From: Ulva prolifera
Lineage: Eukaryota; Chlorophyta; Ulvophyceae; Ulvales; Ulvaceae
Length of the DNA stretch: 64,000 bases
Reading direction: 5' to 3'
NCBI GenBank assembly: GCA_023078555.1
Contig: CM041201.1
Coordinates: forward strand, 8,129,172-8,193,171
Shown here: piece after piece, positions 1-12,842 of the stretch
How the letters are laid out: the number at the start of each line of letters is the position of its first letter
How positions within the stretch are numbered: position 1 is the stretch's first letter
The notes under the pieces: model-generated
What the model saw: the letters and a program-made list of their open reading frames with translations, nothing else
Databases searched by the model: none
What the model was told of the DNA's origin: nothing
Translations under genes and position numbers: made by a program

Positions 1-1791
1 TCTGCAGAATCAGGGCAAGTGCATCGAGGGTGTAAGCATGTCCGTAGGTGGCGACATCCTGTGCTGCTACCAGTGCATACGGAGCACCCAGAGAAACATA
101 GCAACAAGTTTCCGTACCACCGCTGAGCAGGATGCCATCAGGCATTTGGTAAAGCTAGCATGTCGGGTGCGCGCGCCCGCAAGAGTACTTTCAGCGCATG
201 GCAAGGGAATCCATGTCGCCCTGACAGATGCATGTACACCTGCACACGGGGATGCAGACAGGCTGATATTGAATGTCGAAGAATCCTGTGACTTGGAGGG
301 CAGGTTGGCACCTCCGGCAGCCACGGCTGCGTTCACCGGCGGCGGGTGGTTTGTGTGTGTTACCAGGACAAAGCCGGTAGCACCGCCAGGTCAACGGGGA
401 AGCACACGAACAACCCAAAGCACGCACGTCAGGAGAGCGACAGCCACCTCGAACCCGCCAGAACTCAGGGCAAAGGCACAACAAGCACCCGCACACAGCA
501 CCCCGCCTCAGCCCGACAGAAACCCACTGAACACGTACCCACACACCCCCACACCACACCCACACACACGTCCCCGCACAACCCCCCAACACACCCGCGC
601 CCGCACGCAATGCGACCCTGCCACCCACACGGTCGCGGTGGCCCAAGCTGGCAGCCTGGCTGGAGCCGGCCCAATGCGCAACTTGAAGGCGCCGGGGGGG
701 CCCGCCCCCCCAGCCCCAGACCCCGACCCAGATGGGCTGTGTGTGTTCTGATCGAGGAGTGTGGTAGTCTTGATATTAACTGTCAGGAAGTCAAGATCTC
801 TTCCATGCAAAAACCTGATCACGTCTGGTTTGACAGGGGTGTTCTCTGAGAGTCGAACATCAGCGCTAGTGTACAAGGCATACCATGATTACATACCGTT
901 CAAGCCGATCCCGGGCTTGTGTAAGGTCATTTCATGGGCAATCCTTCTGTTGCCTCACCTGGCATCGATGACAAGGACACCCGCAGATTGTCATTGACTT
1001 TGCTCAGTTGCTGGCTCAAGTGCAATGGTGTTGCTCTCTGGTTCCAGGCTGCCAATTGAATTGCTTCCTTCACGGCACTGCCAAACCTGATCCTCAGAGC
1101 TGCTGCGGAGCAGTCTACAGTTCTTGACTGTGACCGGAGTTGCCACACGCACTTCTGACTTTGCCACTGTTGCAGCTGCACGTTGGTGCACCTGTGGCGG
1201 TGTCGGGGTGGGTGTGGAACAACAACGCGGTCATGGACGCACCGGACATGAACATGTTCCCAATGCATTCCTGTGAACATGGCTCTTCCATGTTCAAAGG
1301 AACCTTCATGAACACAGACGTTTTATGCCGGCACGTAGCGATAATGCCTGCGATGGGTTGAATGTCATTCCAGGCGCCCTGACGTTGACAACAACATACC
1401 TCTTGGGCCCTGCACACTGAGGCTATGCTGCAAGCACCCTTGCCTCGCCTCTTCTGCATGTCTCATTCTGCATTCGCTCGCTAAATCCTGTAGTGTTCAA
1501 TGCTTTCAGCTCCTTGAAGCCACTTGTAAGTTTCCCACCGGCTCCGGATGCCTGCATTTACCGGACGATGAAAACGATATGGGTAGCGGGGAAGTGGCCA
1601 CAAGGTCGAATGCCACCGTTTCCCACCGGCTCCGGGATAGCATTTGATTACCAGCGAATGGTGCAGGAAGCCGCACCATGGTGCACAACTGGACAAACTG
1701 GCTGCTCAAAGTTCACATAAACATGAAGATGTAGCAGTTAGGGAAACACTGATTTTGTTCCTGCGGCTCTGGCTGGCGCGGTTGCTAAGTC
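1..1791. other. Gene-free left edge with CA-rich tract
   Basis: No reading frame here resembles a known protein. From about 346 to 600 the sequence is strongly CA-rich on the plus strand, and the stretch at 346-400 resembles, in reverse orientation, the spacer between the CA microsatellites near 54.5 kb. An 18-base segment beginning GTTTCCCACCGG occurs at about 1530 and again at about 1618. The overlapping frames on both strands at 190-880 are products of low-complexity sequence. Confidence 0.5.
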
Positions 1792-3448
<1,657 letters not shown>

Positions 3449-6400
3449 CGATCCCAAGCAAATGCGACAATTACCAAGTGGACTTACTGAGTGTGGACAC
3501 AATCGAGACAGGAGTTGCCGTAGGAAGAGCAGGCGGTGAAAGATATCTGCTCATTGATATAACAGATCCGAGGTTTTAAGCACTGAGAACACAAGCTCAG
3601 CAAATTCAGATTCACTTTACTGTACACAAGCGAACAACAAACAGCCAGGAGGGCACCGCTACGTTGACATGTGAAGGAAGCGGTGGAATCTGAACACTGC
3701 CACGACATGCATCAAGGCCGGAAACCGGCATGCGATCGACTGGCGGCGTTCTGCATGGACTCGGTACAGCTTTAGATCAAATTTGAATTCCAAGGGGGCG
3801 GCACTGACCCTTGTGCCGTGGACCTGGGCCCAGGCCGGCGCACCTGCAACGAGATGGCGCCCGGGATTGCCACTATGCTGCCTTTCCACTGTGGTATGCT
3901 ACAGCATGTACTTATACCATATCACCTACCTACCTATAGGGACAGACCGAGGCATGGAAGCAGTTTTGGGTCGCTTTGCAGCATTTCCAGGGCTACCACC
4001 CAGAAACTAGACCTGAATATTCGGAATTGTTACATCTGATCGGGCCCGACGACCCAGCACTGCATGCAAGGACAGCAACGCCCGCCAGCCCAAGGACCAT
4101 CGTCGTCAGGTTGGCCAAATCATCACAAGTTCCATCAAACGTCCTGCCTGTTTTGGCATCAAACTTAGCAAAGCACTTCTTCGGTGCCTTGCACTGTGGG
4201 TGCCTGCACCCATGCTCCAATCGTAAGTCAAACCACCGATCAATACAATTTCAACACACAACACACCAAGCACAACACAGCGTTGACTCACCTCACAAAC
4301 TGATGCCAGTTTTATTTCTCCCCTGCAGTGATACAAAGACACCCGAGAGCTGTGAGCACAGTTCACAGGGGTCAAACCGAACCTACAATCCGGATTGACC
4401 CCCTCAAATGCGATGGGGTCGCAGTAGATGTAGCCGCAGCCGACACGTATGTCGCACGCTCTGTTCTGTGCTGCTGTCAGCTTGCGACCAAACCGTGCCG
4501 GGGCTGGCTGGCTTCTGTTGCAGCCTCTTGACATTGGTTGTCGCTATTTTCACTATGCACGTGCTTGCTGAAAACAGGCGCAGGTGCCCTTACACGAGCA
4601 GTGTTCAAAGACTGGGGTCTGTCAGCGGGCTACAGTTCAATGCCAGACCAGCGGGCTGTGTAGATGATGGTGTCTCCAGCTTTAACGCCCGAACAGCACA
4701 GAATATGAAACCACATACTGAATCACCTTTGCCATGTGGAAACTTTTGCCTTGCAATATTGTAGCCAAATGTGTTGCAAGTCAGTTGTTCGGTCGAGTGC
4801 ACAGTAGCCAGGAACCAGATACAGGGACAGGATAATTGTCTTTGTCCCAAACCACTGGCAAAGTTCAGCACGCATATGAGAAAATTCAACCTCAGATCGT
4901 CACAGTTTCTTCTCAAACTCTGATGCAGACCCACCTGCCTGAGCCATGTTTGTGGCAATCCATTGATATGACCGCCATACCACTGGATTACCACATTGTG
5001 CCTCCCATCCACTCTGCACACATCATGGAAATCTTGAGCAGTCCAGGACGTCAGATGGCCCGCATGTGTAGAAAACTGTATTTCTCCTCAACCACATGCT
5101 TATCGGACCTTGATCCGATCAAAAGCCCTGGACCGCACGTCGATAGGCCACACTACCTGTCAGCCCCATCGATTCAAGCGTGCGGATGTCACAAGGCTTG
5201 CTAGAGCATGGCCAGCACACCAGGGAAATGCACTGGGGGCTACATGTTGGCCAGCCTGGAGCGAGGGCTGCTGCAGGCATGGGCCTTTCCAGCAGGCGGA
5301 CATCGCTTCCGAGCTCTGCCATCTCACAGGCAGTTTCGACAAATTCTGTGCTGCTGCTGTTGTGTACGAGTTAACCTGCTTTGGCACAGCATTTGGTGCT
5401 GTTGCTGAGAGTTGCTGTGGGGCTGCAAAGGTGCCATTGTGACTTCCATGTCTCACGCTGGTGTACAGTGAGCATCTAGGAGGACTCATGCGGACAGATT
5501 GCCTATGCTGCTTTGAGGTATGTGCAAGGCGATTTGATCACAAGCAACACACAGCAGACAGCTGCACGCCGAAGATTGCCAAGACTGACCATCACATTGT
5601 CCCCCTTCGACGTCAAATGCTCAGGCTTGCTATCAGTGTTGACTCAATTGGCTCAATCGTATGAACGGCTGCCTTGCCGCAGAGATCAACACCTCAGCTA
5701 CATTGCTCCTGCGTCTCTGCCCCATACAGGACCGGAATAGCATATCCAAGTCAATTTCCTCCAGTCCCATTGAGGAGATAGAAGCTTCTATGTCAGACAC
5801 ACGCAAAGGGCCAGGTACGTGCTCTCGACAGGCGCAGCAGCAGCTGCTGATCAGCAGACGTCTCCTCAACTGCACTGTCCCTGCACAGCTGCCATGGCCC
5901 TGCGCTTTTTCGTCGCAGAGCGCACACGACCAGGATCACGCATCCAGCTGCATGCAGCTACAGCCCGCGCGTGCTGAGACGCCTTAAATCGATCATGTCG
6001 CATCATTCGTATGAGCTACTGGTGGGAACTGGATACGCGATCTCATAGCTGCACCTGAAGTTGTGCAATGTGTGTCATGCCAGGCTACGCAGATAACAGC
6101 ATGTATATCAATTCTGAGCTGAGATAGGAGTGATGCAATGTCAAGTCAGGTCGGACGCAAGCAATGGCTCACTCCGCAGCGTGTACCCCGTCGCACGAAG
6201 CGCATGACTACATCGACAACGAAAATGACTTACGCGTTCACGCCTGCGCGCAGCTGCGTGATCTTTGGTGATCGAGAAATCCTGATAATTTGAACACACA
6301 GGTGGCCATTTCCAACAGCGGCGTGAGCCCAAGATGGAATGCTGAGGTTGGGAACGGAGAATCGCGTGCAGATCGTATAAAGCTGGAACGAGATGAAGGA

Positions 6401-6932
6401 TGTTATAAGAACTTTCACTTCGACCATTTCGTGCAGACCAAGTCGTGTGGCTAGTGAGGATCAAGTAGTCTGATCAAGTTTACGTCGCGGAGGACCTGCC
6501 GGAGCGTTTGAGTGGCCTGATCAACCTTGAGGTTCGCACGCGGATCCGAACTGTCCAAGATACATCATGCTAGCGTCGTAGCGGATTGCATGGCAATGGG
6601 TTGAAAAGCGTGACCGTGAGCACGCGAGTATATGCGTTGGCCAGCCATACTTTCCAACAACCGACAGCTTTACACTCTTCTATCGCACCTCGCCACAACG
6701 CGTTCATCCAAAGAAGTGGGACCACTAGAGCCCAATTCCCGCTAATAGTCCCGGATTGCTGCGATCTCGTGATCATTCCCCGGGCCAGTTTCTTCTAATT
6801 GTCTCTCGAGATACTTTGCAGTAGCATCTCGTTACGTCTCCCCGTACATCTCATGGTCTTCTCCCTTTCAACCTCAGATTCTGCGGGAATCTCGAGATAC
6901 ACATGTGCATAATCGGTTAGTTTCTTGCAGAC
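3449..6932. other. 3.5 kb with no recognised gene
   Basis: No frame matches a family I know. At 3596-3620 there is a fragment of the 3' end of the SINE-like repeat (CTCAGCAAATTCAGATTC). A minus-strand frame ending at 5633 is the most protein-like stretch, with an acidic segment and a basic tail over about 55 codons, but I could find no confident splice partner. The 450 bases before 6933 would hold the promoter of the DUF1254 gene; no clear TATA element was seen. Confidence 0.4.
3596..3620 (+). repeat. SINE-like repeat, terminal remnant
   Basis: About 25 bases, CTCAGCAAATTCAGATTC followed by ACTTTAC, match the 3' end of the SINE-like family. Only the end is preserved. Confidence 0.5.
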
Positions 6933-8701
6933 ATGGGGACCCGCATGCTAACAAGCGTGGCTGCCAGTGCGCTGTGGCTGCAGTGCTTGTTGCGCGGCGC
7001 TGCCGCAGAACACCCCGATCTGAATTCTCCAGCATCCATGATTCCATCTCCTGACTCCGTCGCCGGCACACCCCCCGGCGTCACACTATCAGCCGTCACT
7101 GACGCTTACATCTACGGCTACCCCATCCTCCTGATGGATCAGACACGGAAGTCCTTCCTCTGCGAGCCCAACGTCACGGTCAACGCGTTCCAACACGTCT
7201 ACGAGACCCCCGACGACACCTTCACCACCATCGTCTCCCCGAACGTCGACACCCTCTACTCCTCCGCCTTCCTCGACCTCACGCACGGCCCCATCCTCCT
7301 GGACCTCCCCCCCACCGACGGCCGCTACCAGCTCGCCGCGCTATTCGACGCCTGGACCAACAACTTCGCCGGCGTGAGCTCGCTCGACCTGAACGACGCC
7401 GGCGGGTCCTTCGCCATTGCCGCCGAGGGGTGGCGCGGGAGGCTGCCGGCCGGCGCCAAGCGCATCGACGCACCTACGCCACTGGTCTGGCTCCTCATCC
7501 GCACCCAGGTCGCCAGCCCAGATGATGTGCCTGCCGCGAACGCGGCGCAGAACGCAATGACGCTGAAGAAGATTGGGCGCAGAGGCGAGGACCCCGCGGC
7601 CCCTAGCCGGTGCACCGACACCCCTCCCCCGGACGTGATCGCAGCCATGGGTGGTGTGGAGTTCTTCGCTCGTCTCGCAGCGCTCGTCGACGCGCAAGGG
7701 GCGCTGCTGCCGGGTGACAAGCCGCAGCTTGAGAGCATGGCGCCGATTGGGGTGGGGCCATACGCAAAGACGTCAGTGAAGGACCTCAGCCTGGCTGACA
7801 AGGCCCGGCTGCAGGTGTGCTGCTGCTGCCACACCCTATATGTGGTCCTGTTTTCGTACTCCTGACCCTACGCTGCGCCTGCTGCCGTGGTGGTGTGGCT
7901 GTGTGTGCACAGCACGGCTTGCTTCTGCTCAGTGGTGTCCGCGCGAGAGCATCGCCCGAATGCATCAGCTCTGCTTGTTCTTTGAGGTTATCTCAAGCAA
8001 TACATGCATGTGGTCCCGGTCATCAAGATTTGGCAATGCCCTCGTCAGGGTTCGGCTATGCACATCCATCCAGTGTTACTCTACTGCACTTTACAGAGAT
8101 CTGTGTGCATCTGCAGACTGGTGCCAGGATTGGAAGCGGCTTCCTCGACTTCCTGACCGATTCGGCCGTCCTCGCGGACGACTCCGGCTGGGCCCCCAAC
8201 CCTAACGCCCCCCTCGGCGACTATGGAACCGACTACATGCTGCGCGCCATCATCGCCCGCGTCGGCCTCGGAGCGAACCGCAACGAGTTTGCCGTCTACC
8301 AGAGCACCGCCACCGACTCCCGCAACACAACCCTGACCGGAACTGACGTGTACACCCTGACGTTCCCCCCCGGCGAGCTGCCGCCCGTCAAGGGCTTCTG
8401 GTCGGTGACGGTGTACACATCCGAGAAGTATCTCGCCGCGAATGAGCTCGGGCGGTACGCGCTCGGCAGCGTCGACCCGCTGGAGGCGGCGGAGGACGGC
8501 TCGGTGACGCTGGCGCTGTCGCATGAGCGCCCGGAGGGCACCCCGGCGGCGAACTGGCTGCCGGTGCCGGCGGCGCCGTTTGAGCTGACGCTGCGGATGT
8601 ACGGCCCGGAGGAGGCGATCTTCACGGGGGGCTGGGCGGCGCCGCGGCCGGTGCGGCAGCAGCCGTGCGGTGAGGCCCCTCGGAGGAGGAGCAGCTGCTA
8701 G
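6933..8701 (+). CDS. Secreted DUF1254/DUF1214 domain protein
   Basis: Two exons, 6933-7814 and 8117-8701, join in phase 0 to give 488 residues. The first 24 residues look like a signal peptide (hydrophobic core, then GAAAEH). Exon 1 carries the DUF1254 half, with the family motifs AYIYGYPILLMDQTRK, SPNVDTLYSSAFLDL and RYQLAALFDAWTNN. Exon 2 carries the DUF1214 half, with GYWSV-like GFWSVTVYTSEKYL and a C-terminal ELTLRMYGPEEAIFTG. The family is common in bacteria and scattered in algae and fungi; its biochemical role is not established. The first ATG is preceded by an in-frame stop and starts the signal peptide. The downstream 200 bases hold a degenerate repeat. The bacterial-like domain pair with a signal peptide and one typical local intron would fit an old transfer into the nuclear genome, but that is inference. 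Confidence 0.88.
7815..8116 (+). other. Intron of the DUF1254 gene
   Basis: A 302-base intron begins GTGTGC and ends CTGCAG. It separates the two domains almost exactly, and both neighbouring exons stay in the same phase. It contains in-frame stops in exon 1's frame (TGA at 7863), so splicing is required. Confidence 0.8.
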
Positions 8702-8724
8702 GGAGTGGCTTGTGCAGAGCGATG

Positions 8725-8905
8725 CCTAGGGGGCGGCTGCTGAGGAGCGGCTGCTGAGGAGCGTCTCTTGGCCAGAAACTCCTTGGGAGCGACCGCTGAG
8801 GAGCGGCTGCTGAGCAGCAATTGGTGAGGAGCGGTTTCTAGGGAGCGGCTGCTAAGCAGCAACTGCTAGTGAGCGGCTCCTGAGGAGTGATTCCTGAGGA
8901 GCCGC
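8725..8905 (+). repeat. Degenerate 14-18 base tandem repeat
   Basis: Imperfect copies of a unit close to GGAGCGGCTGCTGA follow one another directly after the stop codon of the DUF1254 gene. I count roughly ten copies, several with small indels. It lies where the 3' untranslated region would be, so it may be transcribed. Confidence 0.7.
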
Positions 8906-10751
8906 TCGAGATCGTGAGGCTGCAGTGTGTGAGGGGCAAGTCGTGCTGCAGCGCTGGAGGGGGCGGATGGATGCATTCAATCGATGTGTGGTGAGTGTGT
9001 TCATTGGGGGAGAGGCAGAAAAAAAGGGAGTTCAATGGCAGCATCTTTGCGACCATCACTGCCCGACCTGAAATTGCAGCATCCGCCGGCCCCACTTCCT
9101 GGCCGGTGCGGCACAGCAGTGACCTCCGGGACGGATCTGGCTGAGAACCTGACGAGGGAAGCGGAACCTTGCTGGCTTCCAATCTGTGCATGCACAGATT
9201 GGATGTGCACAACCACATGTAATTTCATAGACTGCCAACGGACCGGGCAAGCTGGATGACGACAGCGTTTATAGCTGGACCCGAGGACCTTTGAATTGCA
9301 GACCGTGGGATGTATGTCCACAATGTAGGATTAGCGCTCTGCACTTGGAACTGCACATTCTATCAAGTAAGCCTGGTGAGCTTTGGATGTGGCCGCGGGG
9401 CAGTGCGGCCACCGGGAGTGTGGGACACTGTGGCGGGTTCGCGTATCAGCCACGGCAGCTGGCGGGTTAAAGTAAAGTAAATCTAAATGGCGGGTGCATA
9501 TGACCCTGCGGGCGTCTTGGCATGTCGCCGCCCGTGCCGCCCAGGGTCGTTCTGTCTGTGGGAGCGTGTGACTTCTCAACTAGACCTCTATTTCTTGCTT
9601 TTGCTTCATGCCACCATCCCTTTGCCCCCGTGGTGGTGCTGTCTGCACGTGCTCGTCGCGCTTTCGGCGATAGTGTATTCGATCCTGTCTCAACATGGCC
9701 TGGCCAGTATCTGCAACACAGCTGTAACACTCACAGGGGAGTCGCCTCCACTGACCACAGCAATTTCATGGCAACTGCGATTGGAAGCACCCTGCCCGGC
9801 TACATCACCTCGTGATATCCTCTTGACTATGCACACGTCAACTCATTGCTCAATGCTTGGTAGCTCGAGCGATGTTTGGCCTTTCGAACCATCCAGAACA
9901 ACAGCTATTACAACGGCGGGAAATCTCTGCGAGCTGGTGTGATCTTTCAGTTGCAAACCGTGGACAGCACATCGCCAGCAATTGAAACCAGGCAGCCCCG
10001 GCGCCCAACCGATGGTCCACTCCATCGCAAACGATCACGCGCTCAGGCTTGTTGCTGTTGCTGAATCATCTCGGGCACAAGCTCATGATCAGATGTTGAA
10101 CCGAGCCAGGTGCCGTTGTCACCTCCACTTTCACGGCTCCTGCTTCGGAGGCATGCAAGCCGCTGCAAACATGGCCTTGCGCCATCAAGACACAGCTTTC
10201 CGCCGATACCGGTCATGTCCCTGCTGCGGGACACACCCACGCACACGTCTCAACATGCGGAGCACCTGCTGAGCGCCGGTACCTGCATAAGCCCGCATTC
10301 CATGGCTCCGTGCAGAACGCGCCGGAAACCGCGGCGGCGCCGCCGCCGCCTCTCGGACCCATCATAACCACACTCTCAGCTGTGCCCTACCCAGCCTCCG
10401 CTGCCGCGGCTGCCACCACAGCCCTCCCCCCAAACACATGAAACAAATCAGTAGTCGGCGGGGGTCCCCTGACCGGGCCTACCTCACAGAGCCAGCCTGC
10501 AAGGACGGCACGCCCTCGCACCGCCGGGCAGCCGTGCACGCTCGTAGCCACAAAGCGCTCCGGAGGGGGGTGTGGGGCCGCCGTGGGTGCTGCTGCGGCG
10601 ACCCATCGATACGCGTATGACCGCTGTACCACCGGACCGCAACAGCCGGCCGGGCGTCCGCGGGGCTCTGCTCTACTATCTGGGCGTGCTTTCATTGTGT
10701 GTTTGCCTGCGCCTGTGTTCACGCGTCTGTTGAGCGGCCATGCAGGTGCCA
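8906..10751. other. 1.8 kb with no recognised gene
   Basis: This stretch lies between the 3' end of the plus-strand DUF1254 gene and the 3' end of the minus-strand YjbQ gene. A short AAAGTAAAGTAAATCT string near 9470 resembles, in reverse, the tail of the SINE-like repeat. A minus-strand frame at 10387-10752 immediately follows the YjbQ stop; it is alanine/proline-rich with no domain and looks like readthrough of GC-rich 3' sequence. Confidence 0.4.
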
Positions 10752-12119
10752 CTACTCAGGGGGCTGCTGCACGCCGGTGAAGGTGAGGGAGACGGTGCGG
10801 GCGCGGGGGCCGTCGAGGTCGACGAGGAGCACGCTCTGCCACGTGCCGAGCTGCAGGCGGCCCGCGGCCACCGGCACCGCCTCGGAGTTGCCGAGCAGCA
10901 TGCTGAGCAGGTGGCCGTGCGCGTTGATCGGCTCCTGCGCCCGCCACTCCTCCACGCTCCCGCCCCAGTTGTCTGCAGCAGCGCCGGGGGTGAGACGGTG
11001 GTTTTCCTGCTGACCGGGTGACCGGGGGGGAGGGGGGGGGGGGCACACTGCGTATGGATGTGGCCTGGTCTGACCGGTGGACTGGCTGCAGCTGAGTGTG
11101 TTGCTTGACCAGTGTACAGTGTCGGGTTGCCACGTAAAACCCTTTGGCTGTTTCGGAGCAAAGCTGTGGACCAGGTGCTTCGCAGCGCCGTGGTGCCGCT
11201 ACAGTCAGCCCGCGCTAGTTCCCGGTGGGTCACGATGGAGGCACACATAGTGGGCACAGGGCGGGCAACTGCTGGTGCATGGCGGCCGAACTGGCAGCGC
11301 TGACAAAGATTCTGATGACACGTTGTAGCCTGATTCCATTGCAGCCGTGAGAGCTCTCAGAGGTGGACTCTGTGGCACATGTCGTGGTGTTGTGTGCGGG
11401 CGCTCATGCGGGTATCAAGTGGCTGAAGCTCGGAACACGGGTGCGTAGGTGACCAATTGCTGAGTGCAGACCGGGCAGCCGTCGAGCTGACGCCTGTGGG
11501 ATCCACACCTGGCGGGAATCGTTGGTCGATGTCGTTGTGCAGGTACATGTCGCTCGCCGGAGCTTGCCGGCTGAGCCACAAGCGCAAGTCCTCCACCAGC
11601 CTGAGCTCGTATTCGTTCACAGTCACTGCAGTGGTGGTGTGCAGCGATGCAATGGCCAACATCCCGGAGCCACCGGGTACAGAGGCGGTCAGGAAGTCTT
11701 GAATCGGCGTTGTGATGTCGACGACACTGCATCCTGCGCCGTGAGAGGATGGTCAAGGTGTGCCTATGGAGTCTCACACTATTCTGCCAGTGGAGCAGGG
11801 AGCGCACGTATTGCGAAAGCAGAGCAACGCAATGTTCAATTAGCGAGGGCCAATTTGAATTTCAGCTGGGGCCGTCGTTCCAGCCAGCAGTTTACCTGCC
11901 AGCGATTTGGCACAGGCAGTACAGCGGCTTCGGTCTCATGCAGGAGAACGCTAGGCGCTACACGCAGCGCCCAATCCAAGATGCCAACATGATGCACAAG
12001 GTCACTACATGAAAGCGTCGGCGATATGCACCTGTGACCGTTTCAACGTCGATGGTGTGGTGGACGGTCACCGCCTGGCCCTGATGCACCCGGGCATGGG
12101 CATCTGTACGCCTGTGCAT
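10752..12119 (-). CDS. YjbQ/UPF0047 family protein
   Basis: Three exons on the minus strand, 12119-12032, 11733-11509 and 10972-10752, join in phases 1 and 1 to give about 177 residues. The protein follows the UPF0047 (YjbQ) family throughout: [14 protein letters not shown], then VVDIT, then [14 protein letters not shown], then [14 protein letters not shown], then [16 protein letters not shown], then [15 protein letters not shown]. The HTT, NE, AHGHLL and LGTWQ motifs are the family's conserved core. Bacterial members can rescue thiamine-phosphate synthase loss at high dose; the physiological role is uncertain. The start is ambiguous: an in-frame ATG at 12188 would add 23 residues. The product would be larger than bacterial members (about 140 residues) by its N-terminal arm. 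Its last exon ends in ordinary GC-rich sequence. Confidence 0.82.
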
Positions 12120-12188
12120 GCATCGGGACTTGGCTGGGCACGGAAAAGGCGCCAAGCAGTGTCTCTGCAGTTTGGGTAGACCTTGCAT

Positions 12189-12842
12189 AGTCTTGCCCGC
12201 TTGGTGATGTCCAGCACACTCACGCGACGGTTTGGAGAGAGTGGCACCGGTTGATGTGCGCCACTGTTGGTGACACGAATGCTTCACAAACAACAACTGT
12301 GTATCGTAAACATTGATTTGTGCAGTCGCTGAAGTTGCGCAACGCTTCAGACGTGATGCGAATCTTCAGCTCCGGACTTTCAGAGCGCTAGCTTGAGCTT
12401 ACATGTGCCAAACCGATGGGCGCACATATGCAGTGCTGCAACGATATACCGTACCGCATGTGATGTGCTCTGTATTTGGTCGCTCTCTGTGCCTATGCCG
12501 TGTCTCGGACGCATGGACGCGCATGCATCCCGCGCAACGTGGATTCGCAGTCCCACCACAGTGCACGAGTGTGGCCGCGGTCTCACAAAGTCCCTCGTCA
12601 CGGCTGGACCTGCCCTCACGTATCCAAAGCCTGACGGTCGCGCTGGTCACTGGATGTTGCGCGGATTCACATCTCGGACGGTTCAGACACCTTCACGTTC
12701 CTGCTGCGTCTAGGGAGTCGCTATAACATCTGGCTCCATGCTTTCAGTATAAGTGTGGTGGGTAGATGCAGATGATCTTTGTGGGCAATTGTAAGTAGTG
12801 GACCACTGGTACTTCATAGAGAACTGCACTGGAGCTGACAAG
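12189..12842. other. Divergent promoter interval
   Basis: About 650 bases lie between the 5' ends of the minus-strand YjbQ gene and the plus-strand PDIL5-4-type gene, so both promoters must fall here. No convincing TATA box or coding sequence was seen. Confidence 0.4.

Noticed and set aside
5633-5875. Minus-strand frame with an acidic segment and a basic tail
   Set aside because: It looks protein-like over about 55 codons but has no start, no convincing acceptor and no neighbour exon in phase.
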